From Mesorhizobium shangrilense (GTDB lineage: Bacteria > Pseudomonadota > Alphaproteobacteria > Rhizobiales > Rhizobiaceae): DNA of 64,000 nt. The notes beneath the pieces were generated by a model. That model made no database searches. It worked only from the letters and a program-made list of their open reading frames with translations, and had not been told where the DNA came from. The stretch is from the NCBI RefSeq assembly GCF_028826155.1, contig NZ_JAQGPN010000001.1, forward strand, positions 434,001-498,000, given 5' to 3'. Positions 34,587-43,525 of the stretch are shown here, piece by piece (positions within the stretch are counted from its first letter, which is position 1; each line of letters opens with the position of its first letter). Both the position numbers and the translations under genes were made by a program.

Positions 34587-36416
34587 ATGCCGCACAGCAC
34601 GCCCCTGATCGCCACGCTTGTCGCCGGCCTCGGGCTCGCGTTCATCTTCGGCGCCTTGGCTGCCCGCTTCCGCATACCTCCATTGGTCGGCTATCTCATC
34701 GCCGGCGTGCTGGTAGGCCCCCACACACCGGGCTTCGTCGCCGATGGAGAACTCGCACTGCAACTGGCGGAGATCGGCGTCATCCTGCTGATGTTCGGAG
34801 TCGGCCTGCATTTCTCGCTGAAAGACCTGCTCTCGGTACGGGCCATCGCGGTTCCCGGCGCCATCGTCCAGATCGCCTTCGCCACGGCGCTCGGCGCCGC
34901 CCTCGCCTGGGCGCTCGGGTGGTCGACCTCGGCGGGACTGGTCTTCGGCCTTGCGCTTTCGGTCGCCAGCACGGTGGTGCTGCTGCGCGCGCTGCAGGAG
35001 CGGCGGCTCATCGAGACGGAGCGCGGCCGCATCGCGGTCGGCTGGCTCATCGTCGAGGATCTGGCCATGGTGCTGGCGCTCGTCCTCCTGCCGGCCGTGG
35101 CGGGCGCGATGGGGGGAACCGAGCAGACGACATCTGTTTCGCCATCGGCGTTCGGCCATTGGTTCGGCTCCGGGGTGTGGGGCATCATCGGCATGACGCT
35201 TGCCAAGGTGGCCGCCTTCGTCGCGGTCATGCTTGTGGTCGGACGCCGCGTCATTCCCTGGGTCCTTCACTATGTCGCGCACACCGGCTCGCGCGAACTC
35301 TTCCGCCTCGCCGTGCTCGCCATCGCGCTTGGCGTCGCCTTCGGCGCGGCGCATCTCTTCGGCGTGTCGCTCGCGCTCGGCGCCTTCTTCGCCGGCATGG
35401 TGATGAGCGAATCCGAACTCAGCCACCGCGCCGCCGAAGAATCGCTTCCATTGCGCGACGCCTTCTCCGTGCTCTTCTTCGTCTCGGTCGGAATGCTGTT
35501 CGATCCGGCGAGCCTTATGGACAGCCCATGGCTGATCCTTGCCGTGCTGCTCATCATCGTGGTCGGCAAGTCGGCTGCGGCCTTCCTGATCGTCGTCGCC
35601 TTCCGCTATCCCGTCGGCACGGCCCTGATGATCTCGGCCAGCCTCGCGCAGATCGGCGAGTTTTCCTTCATCCTGGCCGATCTCGGGGTCGGCCTCGGGC
35701 TGTTGCCGGAGCAGGGGCGCGACCTGATCCTCGCAGGAGCGATCCTGTCGATCGTGCTCAATCCGTTGGCTTTCGCCGCAGCCAGCAGGATGAAGCCCTG
35801 GGTCGAGGCGCGCATGGGCCTGCCAGCCTCGAGTGGCCCGACGGCCGCCGCCCCGGCAGTCGAGCCCGGTCAGGCCTTCACGCCCGGCGCGGCGACGGAG
35901 CCTTCGGTCGCCGAGGAGAAGCTCGAACCGACAAAGCTGACGGGCCACGCCATCCTGATCGGCTACGGGCGCGTGGGCGCCCTGGTCGCCGCATCGATGA
36001 AGGAAGAGGGACTGCCCTTCCTGGTCATCGAGGATTCGGACAAGATGCGGGCGAAGCTCCAGGCCCAGGGCATCGAGACGATCGCCGGCAACGGGGCCAG
36101 CCGCGAGACTTTCGCCGCAGCCAACCCGGCTGGGGCGACGCGCCTGATCCTCGCCATCCCGAACGCCTTCGAAGCCGGCCGCATCATCGGACAGGCAAAG
36201 GCCGCGAACCCGCAGATTTCAATCGTCGCGCGGGCTCACTCCGATGCCGAGGTGGACCATCTGGTGAACCTGGGAGCCCACGAGGTCATCATGGGCGAGC
36301 GCGAGATTGCGCGCGGAATGGTCGAGGCCGTGCTCAGCGGCAAACTGGCGCCAAGGCTGGCCGACGAGGTTGCCGTCGGTTTCGGGCCGCTGGCGGAAGC
36401 GACCGCAACGGGCTAA
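34587..36416 (+). CDS. Cation:proton antiporter with RCK domain (YbaL/KefB family)
   Basis: 609 residues. About 1-400 is a CPA2-type membrane domain with 12 or so helices (IPPLVGYLIAGVLVGPHTPG, ALSVASTVVLLRALQERRL, GAFFAGMVMSESELSHRAAE). After a proline-rich linker, about 450-580 is a TrkA-N/RCK Rossmann domain with GYGRVG. This is the YbaL/RosB layout of potassium/proton exchangers gated by nucleotide. It probably balances cytoplasmic pH or potassium. ATG 34587 begins the conserved protein; the upstream ribosome site is poor. Confidence 0.92.
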   Translation: MPHSTPLIATLVAGLGLAFIFGALAARFRIPPLVGYLIAGVLVGPHTPGFVADGELALQLAEIGVILLMFGVGLHFSLKDLLSVRAIAVPGAIVQIAFATALGAALAWALGWSTSAGLVFGLALSVASTVVLLRALQERRLIETERGRIAVGWLIVEDLAMVLALVLLPAVAGAMGGTEQTTSVSPSAFGHWFGSGVWGIIGMTLAKVAAFVAVMLVVGRRVIPWVLHYVAHTGSRELFRLAVLAIALGVAFGAAHLFGVSLALGAFFAGMVMSESELSHRAAEESLPLRDAFSVLFFVSVGMLFDPASLMDSPWLILAVLLIIVVGKSAAAFLIVVAFRYPVGTALMISASLAQIGEFSFILADLGVGLGLLPEQGRDLILAGAILSIVLNPLAFAAASRMKPWVEARMGLPASSGPTAAAPAVEPGQAFTPGAATEPSVAEEKLEPTKLTGHAILIGYGRVGALVAASMKEEGLPFLVIEDSDKMRAKLQAQGIETIAGNGASRETFAAANPAGATRLILAIPNAFEAGRIIGQAKAANPQISIVARAHSDAEVDHLVNLGAHEVIMGEREIARGMVEAVLSGKLAPRLADEVAVGFGPLAEATATG

Positions 36417-36439
36417 CTGGAGGCTGTCGGCGGCCGGGC

Positions 36440-37189
36440 CTACACGTGCTGGCCGCCGTTGATGTGGATCTCGGACCCCGTCACGTAGGACGCCTGGCCA
36501 GAGCAGAGGAAGAATATGATGTCGGCCACTTCCGACGTCGCGCCGAGCCTGCGCAGCGGAATCGTCTCCACCAGCTTTTCCGTTCCCGGCGAGAGGATCG
36601 CGGTGTCGATCTCGCCTGGCGCTATCGCGTTGACGCGGATGCCGTGCGGGCCGAAATCATGCGCCATCTCGCGCGTGAGCGAGCCGAGGGCAGCCTTGGA
36701 CGTTGCATAGGCGGTGCCTGCAAACGGATGCACCCGGGTGCCGGCGATCGAGGTGACGTTGACGATAGCCCCCTTGGCGGCCGAAAGTTCCTTGAACAGC
36801 CCGCGCGCGAGCATGATCGGCGCGAAGAAATTCACCTGGAACACGTCGCGCCAGACATGCATCGGCGTGTCGATCGAGTTCATGCGGCGGTTGTCTTTGA
36901 GTTTTGGCGAAATTCCGGCATTGTTGACCAGCGCATGCAGCTGGCCGCCATGCGGCTCCAGCCGGTGACGGATCTCCGCCACGGCGATGCCGACATCTTC
37001 CTGATCGGACAAATCGACCTTGATGTGATCCTCAGGCCCTGCCGGCCACGGGCAGTTTTCGGCAAAATCCTGCCGCGAGCAGGTGATCACCCGCCAGCCC
37101 TCGCGCGAAAAGCGCTTCACGGTCGCGTGCCCGATGCCCCGGCTGGCGCCGGTCAGCACAATCGTTTTTCTGGTATCGGGTTCGGTCAT
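36440..37189 (-). CDS. Short-chain dehydrogenase/reductase
   Basis: 249 residues of the classical SDR type: TGASRGIG at 13-20, LVNNAGIS, the catalytic S in NVTSIAGTRV, Y and K in YATSKAAL, and the C-terminal SGQASYVTGSEIHINGGQHV. It should oxidise or reduce an alcohol/ketone with NAD(P). No substrate can be inferred from the neighbours; the antiporter is convergent and the PBP1A gene lies downstream of a 100-base gap. ATG 37189 is used. Confidence 0.9.
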   Translation of the reverse strand: MTEPDTRKTIVLTGASRGIGHATVKRFSREGWRVITCSRQDFAENCPWPAGPEDHIKVDLSDQEDVGIAVAEIRHRLEPHGGQLHALVNNAGISPKLKDNRRMNSIDTPMHVWRDVFQVNFFAPIMLARGLFKELSAAKGAIVNVTSIAGTRVHPFAGTAYATSKAALGSLTREMAHDFGPHGIRVNAIAPGEIDTAILSPGTEKLVETIPLRRLGATSEVADIIFFLCSGQASYVTGSEIHINGGQHV

Positions 37190-37289
37190 GCGCTGCTTCT
37201 CCTGCCGGGCTATGTAGCCGAGCGGGAGGGCGATGGCGAGGGGCGAAGGCCGATTGCCGCTTCAGCCGTCGGGAGCGGCGCTTACCAGC

Positions 37290-39491
37290 CTACTGCCGGT
37301 TCCCCAAAATGACGTCCAGGATCGACGCCTCGCTCTTCCCCTTCTCGCCGACGCCGACCGATGGACGGCGGATCGACGCGGTCTCGTCGACATCGCCCCG
37401 ATCAGACTGCCCCGCATCCGCCACCGCCTTGCGCGGCCGCGGCGCCGCGGCCGGCGCATCCTCGCCCGCATCGCCGACATCGACTGCGGGGACGGGCAGT
37501 TCTCCGACGCCGACGCCCCAGCCGCCCGGCAGGCGCGCCACCGGGACGCCCTCGTGCGCGGCCACCATGAATTCGTGCCAGGCCGCCGCCGGCAACGCTC
37601 CGCCTGTCACCTTCTTCATCGCGGCGCCATCGTCGTTGCCGAACCAGACGCCGGTGGTGAGGTTGGCCGTGTAGCCGACGAACCAGGCGTCGCGCGAGTT
37701 CTGGCTGGTGCCGGTCTTGCCCGCCGCCGGCCACGCGAAGGAGGCCTTGCGCGCGGTGCCGGCCGCAAGCGTTTCCCGCATCATCGCGTTCATCATGCCG
37801 ACGACCTCGGGCCGCAGAACGCGCGGCACGCTGCCGCCTTCATGTTCGTAGAGCACTTCGCCCTTCACCGTGGTGACGCGCCTGATGAAATGCACGTCCG
37901 GACGGTAGCCGCCATTGGCGAAGGGCACATAGGCGGCAGTCAGCTCCAGCGGCGTCACTTCCGACGTGCCCAGCGAGATCGAGGTGTTGGCCTGGAGGTT
38001 GGACTCGATGCCCATCCGGTGCGCCGCCTCGACGACGGCCTCGGGACCGACCTCCATGGCGAGCTGCGCGGCAACCGAGTTCAGCGACTTGGCCAGCGCC
38101 GTCGTCAGCGTCACCTTGCCGTAGTACTTGCCGTTGTAGTTCTCCGGCGTCCACTTGCCGATGCGCACCGGCGCGTCGTTGCGCACGCTGTCCGGCGTGC
38201 GGCCCTGCTCGAGGGCGGCCAGGAAGACGAAGGGCTTGAAGGCGGATCCCGGCTGCCGCCGCGCCTCCGATGCCCGATCGAACTGGCTGGTGGCGTAGTC
38301 GACGCCGCCGACCATCGCCCTCACCGCCCCGGAATTGTCGATCGACACCAGCGCGCCCTGGCTGACATTGAGCTTGGCCCCCTGCTCGTCGATCAGCCGG
38401 CGGATGGATTTTTCCGCCAGCTTCTGCAGAGTCAGGTCGACCGTGGTGTCTACGACGATGTCGGAACGCACCTCGCCGATGAGCTGCGGCAGCTCCTCCA
38501 TGACCCGGTCGGCGACATAGTGCTCGGAGCCTGTCCAGTAGGCGGTGGCGCGGGTCGCCGGCGCGCTGATCGCGGTCTTCAGCTCCCTGGCGCCGATCAT
38601 GTCTTCGTCGCGCATGGCGCCGAGCACGAGCTGCGCGCGGTCGTCGGCCGCCTTGGGATCGCGGGCCGGCGACAGCCGCGACGGCGCCTTCAGCAAGCCG
38701 GCGAGCATCGCCGCTTCCGACAGCGTCACGTCGCGCGCGGGCTTGCCGAAGTAGCGGCGCGAAGCCGCCTCGACGCCATAGGAGCCCGAGCCGAAATAGA
38801 CCCGGTTCAGGTACATTTCGAGGATCTGGTCCTTGCTGTGCTTGTGCTCCAGCCACAGCGCCAAGAGCACTTCCTGCACCTTGCGCTCCAGGGTGCGGTC
38901 GGGCTTCAGGAACAGGTTCTTCGCCAGCTGCTGCGTCAGCGTGGAGCCGCCCTGCGAGAAGCGCCCCGTGGTGATGTTCTCGACGAGGGCCCGGGCAAGG
39001 CCGATCGGGTCGATGCCGAAATGCGAGTAGAAGCGCCGGTCCTCGATGGCGATGACGGCCTGCGGGATGTAGGGCGACATCTCGTGCAGCCCGACCGCCT
39101 CGCCGCCGGTCATGCCGCGATTGGCGATCTGGGCGCCGTCGACGGAGACGATCTTGATGTTGGGGGAGCGGTCGGGGATCGACCAGGTGGTCGCGCTCGG
39201 CATCTTGGCGCCGTAATAGGCCACGACGCCGGCCCCCGCGATGCCGATCCACAGGCAAAGGACAAAGCCCCAGTAGACGAGGCGGCCAAGACCCCTGAGC
39301 CAGCCGCCGCCAGACTTCCGGCGTCTGCGGCGCGGCGCGGCCGCCGCGGAAGACTTTCGCTTGGGGCCAGTCTTGCGTCGAGACGGCACTGCGCGGTCCT
39401 CCTCGCTTACGGAAAAGTCGTCGGAACGCCGCTCGAGGGACGGCGCGTCGAAGGTCGGCTCGATGCGCCGGTTGCTGTCTCGCCTGGCCAT
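37290..39491 (-). CDS. Bifunctional penicillin-binding protein 1A
   Basis: 733 residues with an acidic and basic cytoplasmic tail, one N-terminal transmembrane segment (about 72-95), a GT51 glycosyltransferase domain (about 120-290; EDRRFYSHFGIDPIG, GGSTLTQQLAKNLFL) and a transpeptidase domain (SxxK in GSAFKPF, SxN in SLNSVA, and KTGT in AGKTGTSQNSRDAW). It polymerises and cross-links peptidoglycan in the periplasm. ATG 39491 is used. A promoter candidate is at 39539-39567. Confidence 0.94.
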   Translation of the reverse strand: MARRDSNRRIEPTFDAPSLERRSDDFSVSEEDRAVPSRRKTGPKRKSSAAAAPRRRRRKSGGGWLRGLGRLVYWGFVLCLWIGIAGAGVVAYYGAKMPSATTWSIPDRSPNIKIVSVDGAQIANRGMTGGEAVGLHEMSPYIPQAVIAIEDRRFYSHFGIDPIGLARALVENITTGRFSQGGSTLTQQLAKNLFLKPDRTLERKVQEVLLALWLEHKHSKDQILEMYLNRVYFGSGSYGVEAASRRYFGKPARDVTLSEAAMLAGLLKAPSRLSPARDPKAADDRAQLVLGAMRDEDMIGARELKTAISAPATRATAYWTGSEHYVADRVMEELPQLIGEVRSDIVVDTTVDLTLQKLAEKSIRRLIDEQGAKLNVSQGALVSIDNSGAVRAMVGGVDYATSQFDRASEARRQPGSAFKPFVFLAALEQGRTPDSVRNDAPVRIGKWTPENYNGKYYGKVTLTTALAKSLNSVAAQLAMEVGPEAVVEAAHRMGIESNLQANTSISLGTSEVTPLELTAAYVPFANGGYRPDVHFIRRVTTVKGEVLYEHEGGSVPRVLRPEVVGMMNAMMRETLAAGTARKASFAWPAAGKTGTSQNSRDAWFVGYTANLTTGVWFGNDDGAAMKKVTGGALPAAAWHEFMVAAHEGVPVARLPGGWGVGVGELPVPAVDVGDAGEDAPAAAPRPRKAVADAGQSDRGDVDETASIRRPSVGVGEKGKSEASILDVILGNRQ

Positions 39492-39538
39492 GTCGCTCGC
39501 AAATGTCCCCGCGCTGTCCCGGCGCGTCGGGTGAAGAG

Positions 39539-39567
39539 TAAATGCGGCGATTTAAGGGGGCGTTAAG
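39539..39567 (-). promoter_or_regulatory. Predicted promoter of the PBP1A gene
   Basis: On the minus strand, -35 CTTAAC (39567-39562), a 17-base spacer and -10 CATTTA (39544-39539), about 50 bases upstream of the PBP1A start. The -35 half lies inside the 19-bp direct repeat. The match to the alphaproteobacterial CTTGAC/TATAAT-like consensus is only moderate. Confidence 0.4.
39549..39567 (+). repeat. 19-bp direct repeat, left copy
   Basis: GATTTAAGGGGGCGTTAAG, perfectly repeated at 40051-40069. The two copies are 502 bases apart and bracket the low-GC Imm8-like gene. Confidence 0.9.
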
Positions 39568-39673
39568 CAGGACGTCGCGATGTAAGCCTTGAGGACAGCC
39601 GGCTCGGTCCCTGTGCCGCCACCTCTTCCATCAGCGGGAACTTGTAGTCCTCACAGACAATGCATCGACGTAA

Positions 39674-40039
39674 ATGATCAAAATCAGGGACATATTCAGC
39701 ATGGACCTAGCCTCTCCGAAGGGAGAGCTTATCGAGATATGGGATCTACCAGATCAAGAAAGTGTTGAACTGAACGTAAGGGTTGTCATTGGCTTTGATG
39801 GCACGAATTACGAAGAGGTTTTCGATACCTGCGTGATAACAGGCCTCTGCATCAGAAAGTATGATGCAGAGCTACAGTCGATCCCCTATGATGGAAAGGT
39901 GTTCAGGTTCCATCGCTTCGCTTCGGGCGAAATCAAGCATGCGATGGTGTCCGCGATACAGGCCTGCCATAGACCGACGGTAGATGAATGCATACACGAG
40001 CTCCGAAAGATAATGTTTTGGGACTTCGAGGGGCTATAG
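39674..40039 (+). CDS. Imm8-family-like immunity protein
   Basis: 121 residues with a two-layer pattern recalling Imm8-type immunity proteins: an early strand-rich half (VELNVRVVIGFDGTNYEEVFDTCVITG), then YDGKVFRFHRFASGEI, and the closing ELRKIMFWDFEGL, which resembles the WEFEDY ending of that family. Imm8 proteins neutralise toxins of contact- or secretion-dependent systems. No toxin gene is adjacent, so it would be an orphan. Base composition is much lower in GC than in the neighbours and it lies between perfect 19-bp direct repeats, both signs of recent acquisition. The family call is by eye and tentative. Confidence 0.5.
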   Translation: MIKIRDIFSMDLASPKGELIEIWDLPDQESVELNVRVVIGFDGTNYEEVFDTCVITGLCIRKYDAELQSIPYDGKVFRFHRFASGEIKHAMVSAIQACHRPTVDECIHELRKIMFWDFEGL

Positions 40040-40050
40040 CCAGCCAAGGG

Positions 40051-40069
40051 GATTTAAGGGGGCGTTAAG
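40051..40069 (+). repeat. 19-bp direct repeat, right copy
   Basis: Identical to 39549-39567. It sits 12 bases after the stop of the Imm8-like gene. The outer flanks of the two copies differ. Confidence 0.9.
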
Positions 40070-40381
40070 TTGCCGGTTCCGCACGCGCATCGGCAAAGCG
40101 ATCCGCTGCCTCTAGCACGGATCGAGCACAGACTTTTGCAATGGCGGCTCGCTAGTTGGGCGAGATTGGCGGACTCGAGTGCAAGCCGGCTCGCGCGTGG
40201 CCCATCCGCCACCCAGATCAGTGACGGACCGCTCACCAGCTTCGGCCATTTTAGGCCCGGCGCCTTGAGTGTTCCATTCTCCTCGTCCACCGCCGCCCGG
40301 CAGCGCTCGGCCATCTGCCAGCAAGGTCAGGTGGTCGCGTAAACAACCGGCGCTGGCCGGCCGTCCGTACGGGCCTGACGG
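40070..40381. other. Gene-free gap between the direct repeat and the porin gene
   Basis: About 310 bases. Short frames on both strands (for example 40054-40314 minus) have no recognisable motif, signal peptide or ribosome binding site. It holds the 3' flank of the minus-strand porin gene. No T-rich terminator is seen. Confidence 0.5.
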
Positions 40382-41551
40382 TCAGAAATTGCGCTGGAAG
40401 CGGATGATGCCGCCCCAGGCGTCGTCGTCGCCGTTGTCGAAGTAGTCGACTTCAGGCGTGATCGTGAAACCCGGCACGAGCTCATAGGCGACATCCAACG
40501 CAGCGGCGAATTCCTCGCCATCGTCGTAGGAGAGCTGGAGGTTCACCTCAGCCTTGTCCGAGACCCGAGCGGTCGCGCCGCCCCAGACGGCCCACTCGCC
40601 GGCCCATGGCTTGTAGAAATTGGCGCCCGTGTCAGCGAAGATCAGGAGACCCGTATCCGGATCGACACCGACCACCTCGTTGGCGTCATCGTCACCCCAG
40701 CCGCCCATCAGGAAGAACGACAGGGCTTCGGTTGCCTTGATGTCCAGGCGGGCCTTGACGGTCCAGGCCTCGTGGATGCTGTCGTAGCCGCCAAGGATGC
40801 CGATGCCGCCCCAGCCCTGCGTGAACTTGGCGCCGGCGACCACGTGCGGGACGTAGCTGTCGATCGAGTAGTCATGGCCGAAGGAATCATCCGAGCCGGT
40901 TTCGAGCGAGATGATCGCTGAGAAGCCGTTGCTGCCGTTGAACGTATAGCTGATCAGGCCGGTATCGTAGGGACCGAAGCCTATCATGTCGTCGGCGATG
41001 ACGCCGCCGGCATAGTCGAGGAAGGTCACGAAGGCGGATTCGTCCTTGCCGACGCGGAACCCGCCAAGCTCGATCCAGCCGAAGTTCAGCGAAACGGAGG
41101 TGCCGTCATAGCCGTTGGTGCCGCCAGCCGAGTCGACGAACCCGTCACCGTCGGTGTCGAAGATCACCGGGCCGCTCGGGGAGCCGTTGCCCCACTGGAA
41201 GCGGGTCTCGGTGAAGGTCCTCAGGGTGCCGAGCTCGGTCTCGGTGCCGGTCCAGGTCTGCAGCGTCAGACGTGCATATTTGTTCCAGGTCTCGTTGATG
41301 TCGCCGTCTTCATGATCGACCGCAGAACGCTCCCAGAGGTCTCCGCCCGAGGCCTCGTACCGAACGTAGCCGCCGATGCGCAGGCAGGTCTCGGTGCCCG
41401 GGATGTAGAAGTAGCCGGTGCCGTAGACGTCGCAGACCCGAACATACTCAACCGGCTCCGGCTCAGGGAGGACGACGGCGTCAGCGGCGTACGCGCAGCT
41501 GGAGATCGCAATCGACGCGGCGCCAGCGAGAAGCAGCATTCGTGTGTTCAT
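40382..41551 (-). CDS. Outer-membrane porin (Omp2b/RopA type)
   Basis: 389 residues. A signal peptide (about 1-22, cleavage after SCAYA) is followed by the rhizobial/Brucella porin start DAVVLPEPEPVEYVRVCDVYGTGY and by CLRIGGYVRYE. The rest is a series of alternating beta strands, and the protein ends in the outer-membrane C-terminal phenylalanine signature RFQRNF. Two cysteines near the N-terminus (CDVYG and CLRI) match those of the family. It forms a 16-stranded general diffusion channel. ATG 41551 is used. Confidence 0.94.
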   Translation of the reverse strand: MNTRMLLLAGAASIAISSCAYAADAVVLPEPEPVEYVRVCDVYGTGYFYIPGTETCLRIGGYVRYEASGGDLWERSAVDHEDGDINETWNKYARLTLQTWTGTETELGTLRTFTETRFQWGNGSPSGPVIFDTDGDGFVDSAGGTNGYDGTSVSLNFGWIELGGFRVGKDESAFVTFLDYAGGVIADDMIGFGPYDTGLISYTFNGSNGFSAIISLETGSDDSFGHDYSIDSYVPHVVAGAKFTQGWGGIGILGGYDSIHEAWTVKARLDIKATEALSFFLMGGWGDDDANEVVGVDPDTGLLIFADTGANFYKPWAGEWAVWGGATARVSDKAEVNLQLSYDDGEEFAAALDVAYELVPGFTITPEVDYFDNGDDDAWGGIIRFQRNF

Positions 41552-42213
41552 CTTCGAATCTCCAGCGGAAACGGACTCGGTCGTCCGGCTGAAAGCAGCG
41601 CCCCCGCCTGATCCTCAATTGAAGTCGAATTGCCAAATTGCGTAGCTGCAGAGGATTCCTGAATTGACCTCAGTCGGCAACCTCTCAAGACCAAGGAACA
41701 GCACGGCAGGCTTCTGATTATCCGCAGGTCGTTGCGAAAATGATACTAACGCGCTCATGCTCATGCACCAACGTCCACCGACGTAGTTAAATCCAATACT
41801 TATGATTTCGAACTGACGTCATTTCTCGAACGAAAGTGTGCTTTCCCCGCACCCTCCGCCTCACGAGCCAAATGCGCGGCCTCGATCCTCACGATATGTT
41901 GGTCGTCCTAGCAGAGCCCGTTGAAAGTTCGCGCGGTCGCAGAACAGGCGGCGATCACCCCTGTGCGGTCGACGATCAGGCCAGCCTGGCGCAGGTTCGT
42001 CTCCGATGCGCCGTCCAAGTGCATCGTGCCCGAACTGGGCCATCAGTGCGAGGCACCTCACGCAGACGCGACAATGCGCTTCTTCTCCCTGTACCTGTAG
42101 CCGCGTTGTCGCGCGGAGAGGCGTCAAACCCGGCCGAATCGACCTGCTCTGGAGGCAAGTTGGACGTCGCGGGGCCAAGCCGCCGCGACGTCACGGTCAA
42201 GCGGTGGCTGCCG
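41552..42213. other. Gap upstream of the porin gene, with a possible decayed gene
   Basis: About 660 bases. The part next to the porin (41552-41830) is AT-rich and should contain its promoter and long 5' leader, though I cannot point to a clear -10/-35 pair. The rest (41830-42213) is GC-rich with protein-like stretches in several minus-strand frames, for instance one containing GLIVDRTGVIAACS, but no continuous gene. It may be a broken regulator gene. Confidence 0.4.
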
Positions 42214-42468
42214 TCAGGCGGATTTTACGAGCCGCACCAGCACGAGCAGGATCACCGCGCCGATGGTGGCGTGGATCACCGCGGCGACCGTGCCGCTACC
42301 AAGCGAAATTCCCAGGGCCGGAAATATCCAGCCGGCCAGGAATGCGCCGACGATGCCGACAACGATGTTGCCCAGGAGGCCGAAGCCGTATCCCTTGACA
42401 ATCAACCCTGCCAGCCAGCCGGCAACCGCGCCTATGATAAGAAAGACGATCAAACTCGTGGGTTCCAT
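42214..42468 (-). CDS. GlsB/YeaQ/YmgE-family stress membrane protein
   Basis: 84 residues with three hydrophobic segments and the family glycine pattern (IIGAVAGWLAGLIVKGYGFGLLGNIVVGIVGAFLAGW read in sections). These transglycosylase-associated-like small inner-membrane proteins are induced by stress in enterobacteria; their exact role is unclear. ATG 42468 has GGGAGAGG upstream and matches the usual METxSL-like start; the frame is open for 12 more codons. Confidence 0.88.
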   Translation of the reverse strand: MEPTSLIVFLIIGAVAGWLAGLIVKGYGFGLLGNIVVGIVGAFLAGWIFPALGISLGSGTVAAVIHATIGAVILLVLVRLVKSA

Positions 42469-42599
42469 GTGCCTCTCCCTCTCTCCCGCCAGAGCGTCGA
42501 CCATCGACGATGGCAGTCAAGGCATAACGCAACTTCGCGCGAGTCGCCACGGGCCGCCATGAAGCGCGCGCGCCGGCCTTGCTGCGAGACCCACTAAGG

Positions 42600-42815
42600 C
42601 TATTCGTCTTCGTCCTCGCTGCCGGGAGGCGACCAGCTGTGCGGTTGGATGCGCTTCTGCGTCTCGCTGTCGATGAAGGTCCACCAGCCGGCTTCAGCCG
42701 CGTCGGGGCTGGAGCGGTACTGCGCGATGGACGTGTTCTCGACGCCGTCGCGATCCCGCCACTGAACCCTGACCTTGCTTCCGTCCATCGGCGCGGTGGA
42801 AATCGGCTGCGTCAT
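42600..42815 (-). CDS. Small conserved-type hypothetical protein
   Basis: 71 residues. PISTAPMDGSKVRVQW followed later by GWWTFIDSETQK resembles the PISTAPKDG...GWW pattern of DUF551-like proteins common in proteobacteria and phages. It is highly acidic at the C-terminus (GSEDEDE). ATG 42815 was chosen because GGGAG lies 8 bases upstream. Function unknown. Confidence 0.7.
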   Translation of the reverse strand: MTQPISTAPMDGSKVRVQWRDRDGVENTSIAQYRSSPDAAEAGWWTFIDSETQKRIQPHSWSPPGSEDEDE

Positions 42816-42895
42816 GTCGTTCACTCCCGTCATGCAATCGGATGGCGCCACCTGAACGGCGCCATCCGCAACGCGCAACCCTCGCCTGCGTTGCG

Positions 42896-43525
42896 TCAGC
42901 TATGGGCGAAGATGTCTTCCTCGTCCCAGCCCATCAGGTCGAGTTTGGCGCGGGTGGGCAGGAAGGTGAAGCAGGCTTCCGCCTCCTCCGCTCTTCCGTC
43001 GCGATCGAGCCGTTTCTGCAGGGCCTCGCGCAGCCGGTGGAGATGCAGCACGTCGGAGGCCGCATATTCCAGCTGTTCAGGCGACAGCGTGTCCGCCGCC
43101 CAGTCGGAGGACTGCTGCGCCTTGGAAAGCGAAATGCCCAGAAGTTCCGACGTGATGTCCTTCAGGCCGTGACGGTCGGTGTAGGTGCGCGTCAGCCGCG
43201 ACGCGATCTTGGTGCAGAACACCGGTTCCGGCATCACGCCGAACGTGTGGTAGAGCACGGCAAGGTCGAAGCGTCCGAAATGGAAGATTTTCGTCACGTT
43301 CGGGTTGGCGAGCAGGCTCGTCAGATTCGGTGCGCTTGTCTGACCGGGCGCGATCTGGATGACGTCGGCCGAACCGTCGCCCGGCGAGATCTGCACGACG
43401 CAGAGCCGGTCGCGATGCGGCTTCAGCCCCAGCGTCTCGGTATCGATGCCGATCGCATCGACGTCGTAGTGGGAAAGGTCCGGTAGGTCGTTCTTGTGAA
43501 AACGGATTGTCATCTTGGAGGCCAT
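42896..43525 (-). CDS. rnd: Ribonuclease D-like 3'-5' exonuclease
   Basis: 209 residues: a single DEDDy exonuclease domain with Exo I IGIDTETLGL, Exo II KIFHFGRFDLAVL and Exo III YAASDVLHLHRL. The HRDC domains of enterobacterial RNase D are absent, as is usual for the short alphaproteobacterial form. It should trim the 3' ends of structured RNAs such as tRNA precursors. Its ATG at 43525 overlaps the TGA of the M20 peptidase gene (TGATG), so the two are coupled. An internal ATG at 43513 is possible. Confidence 0.9.
   Translation of the reverse strand: MASKMTIRFHKNDLPDLSHYDVDAIGIDTETLGLKPHRDRLCVVQISPGDGSADVIQIAPGQTSAPNLTSLLANPNVTKIFHFGRFDLAVLYHTFGVMPEPVFCTKIASRLTRTYTDRHGLKDITSELLGISLSKAQQSSDWAADTLSPEQLEYAASDVLHLHRLREALQKRLDRDGRAEEAEACFTFLPTRAKLDLMGWDEEDIFAHS

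Noticed and set aside
37233..39566. A 777-codon plus-strand open frame
   Set aside because: It is antisense to the PBP1A gene and is full of Arg/Gly/Ala runs without motifs, as expected for a shadow frame.
40054..40314. An 86-codon minus-strand frame downstream of the porin
   Set aside because: No ribosome binding site, motif or sign of conservation; the opposite strand has an equally long frame.
41861..42178. A 105-codon minus-strand frame
   Set aside because: No protein family or start site. Other frames in the same stretch look more protein-like but are broken, so I describe the region as a gap with possible relic.
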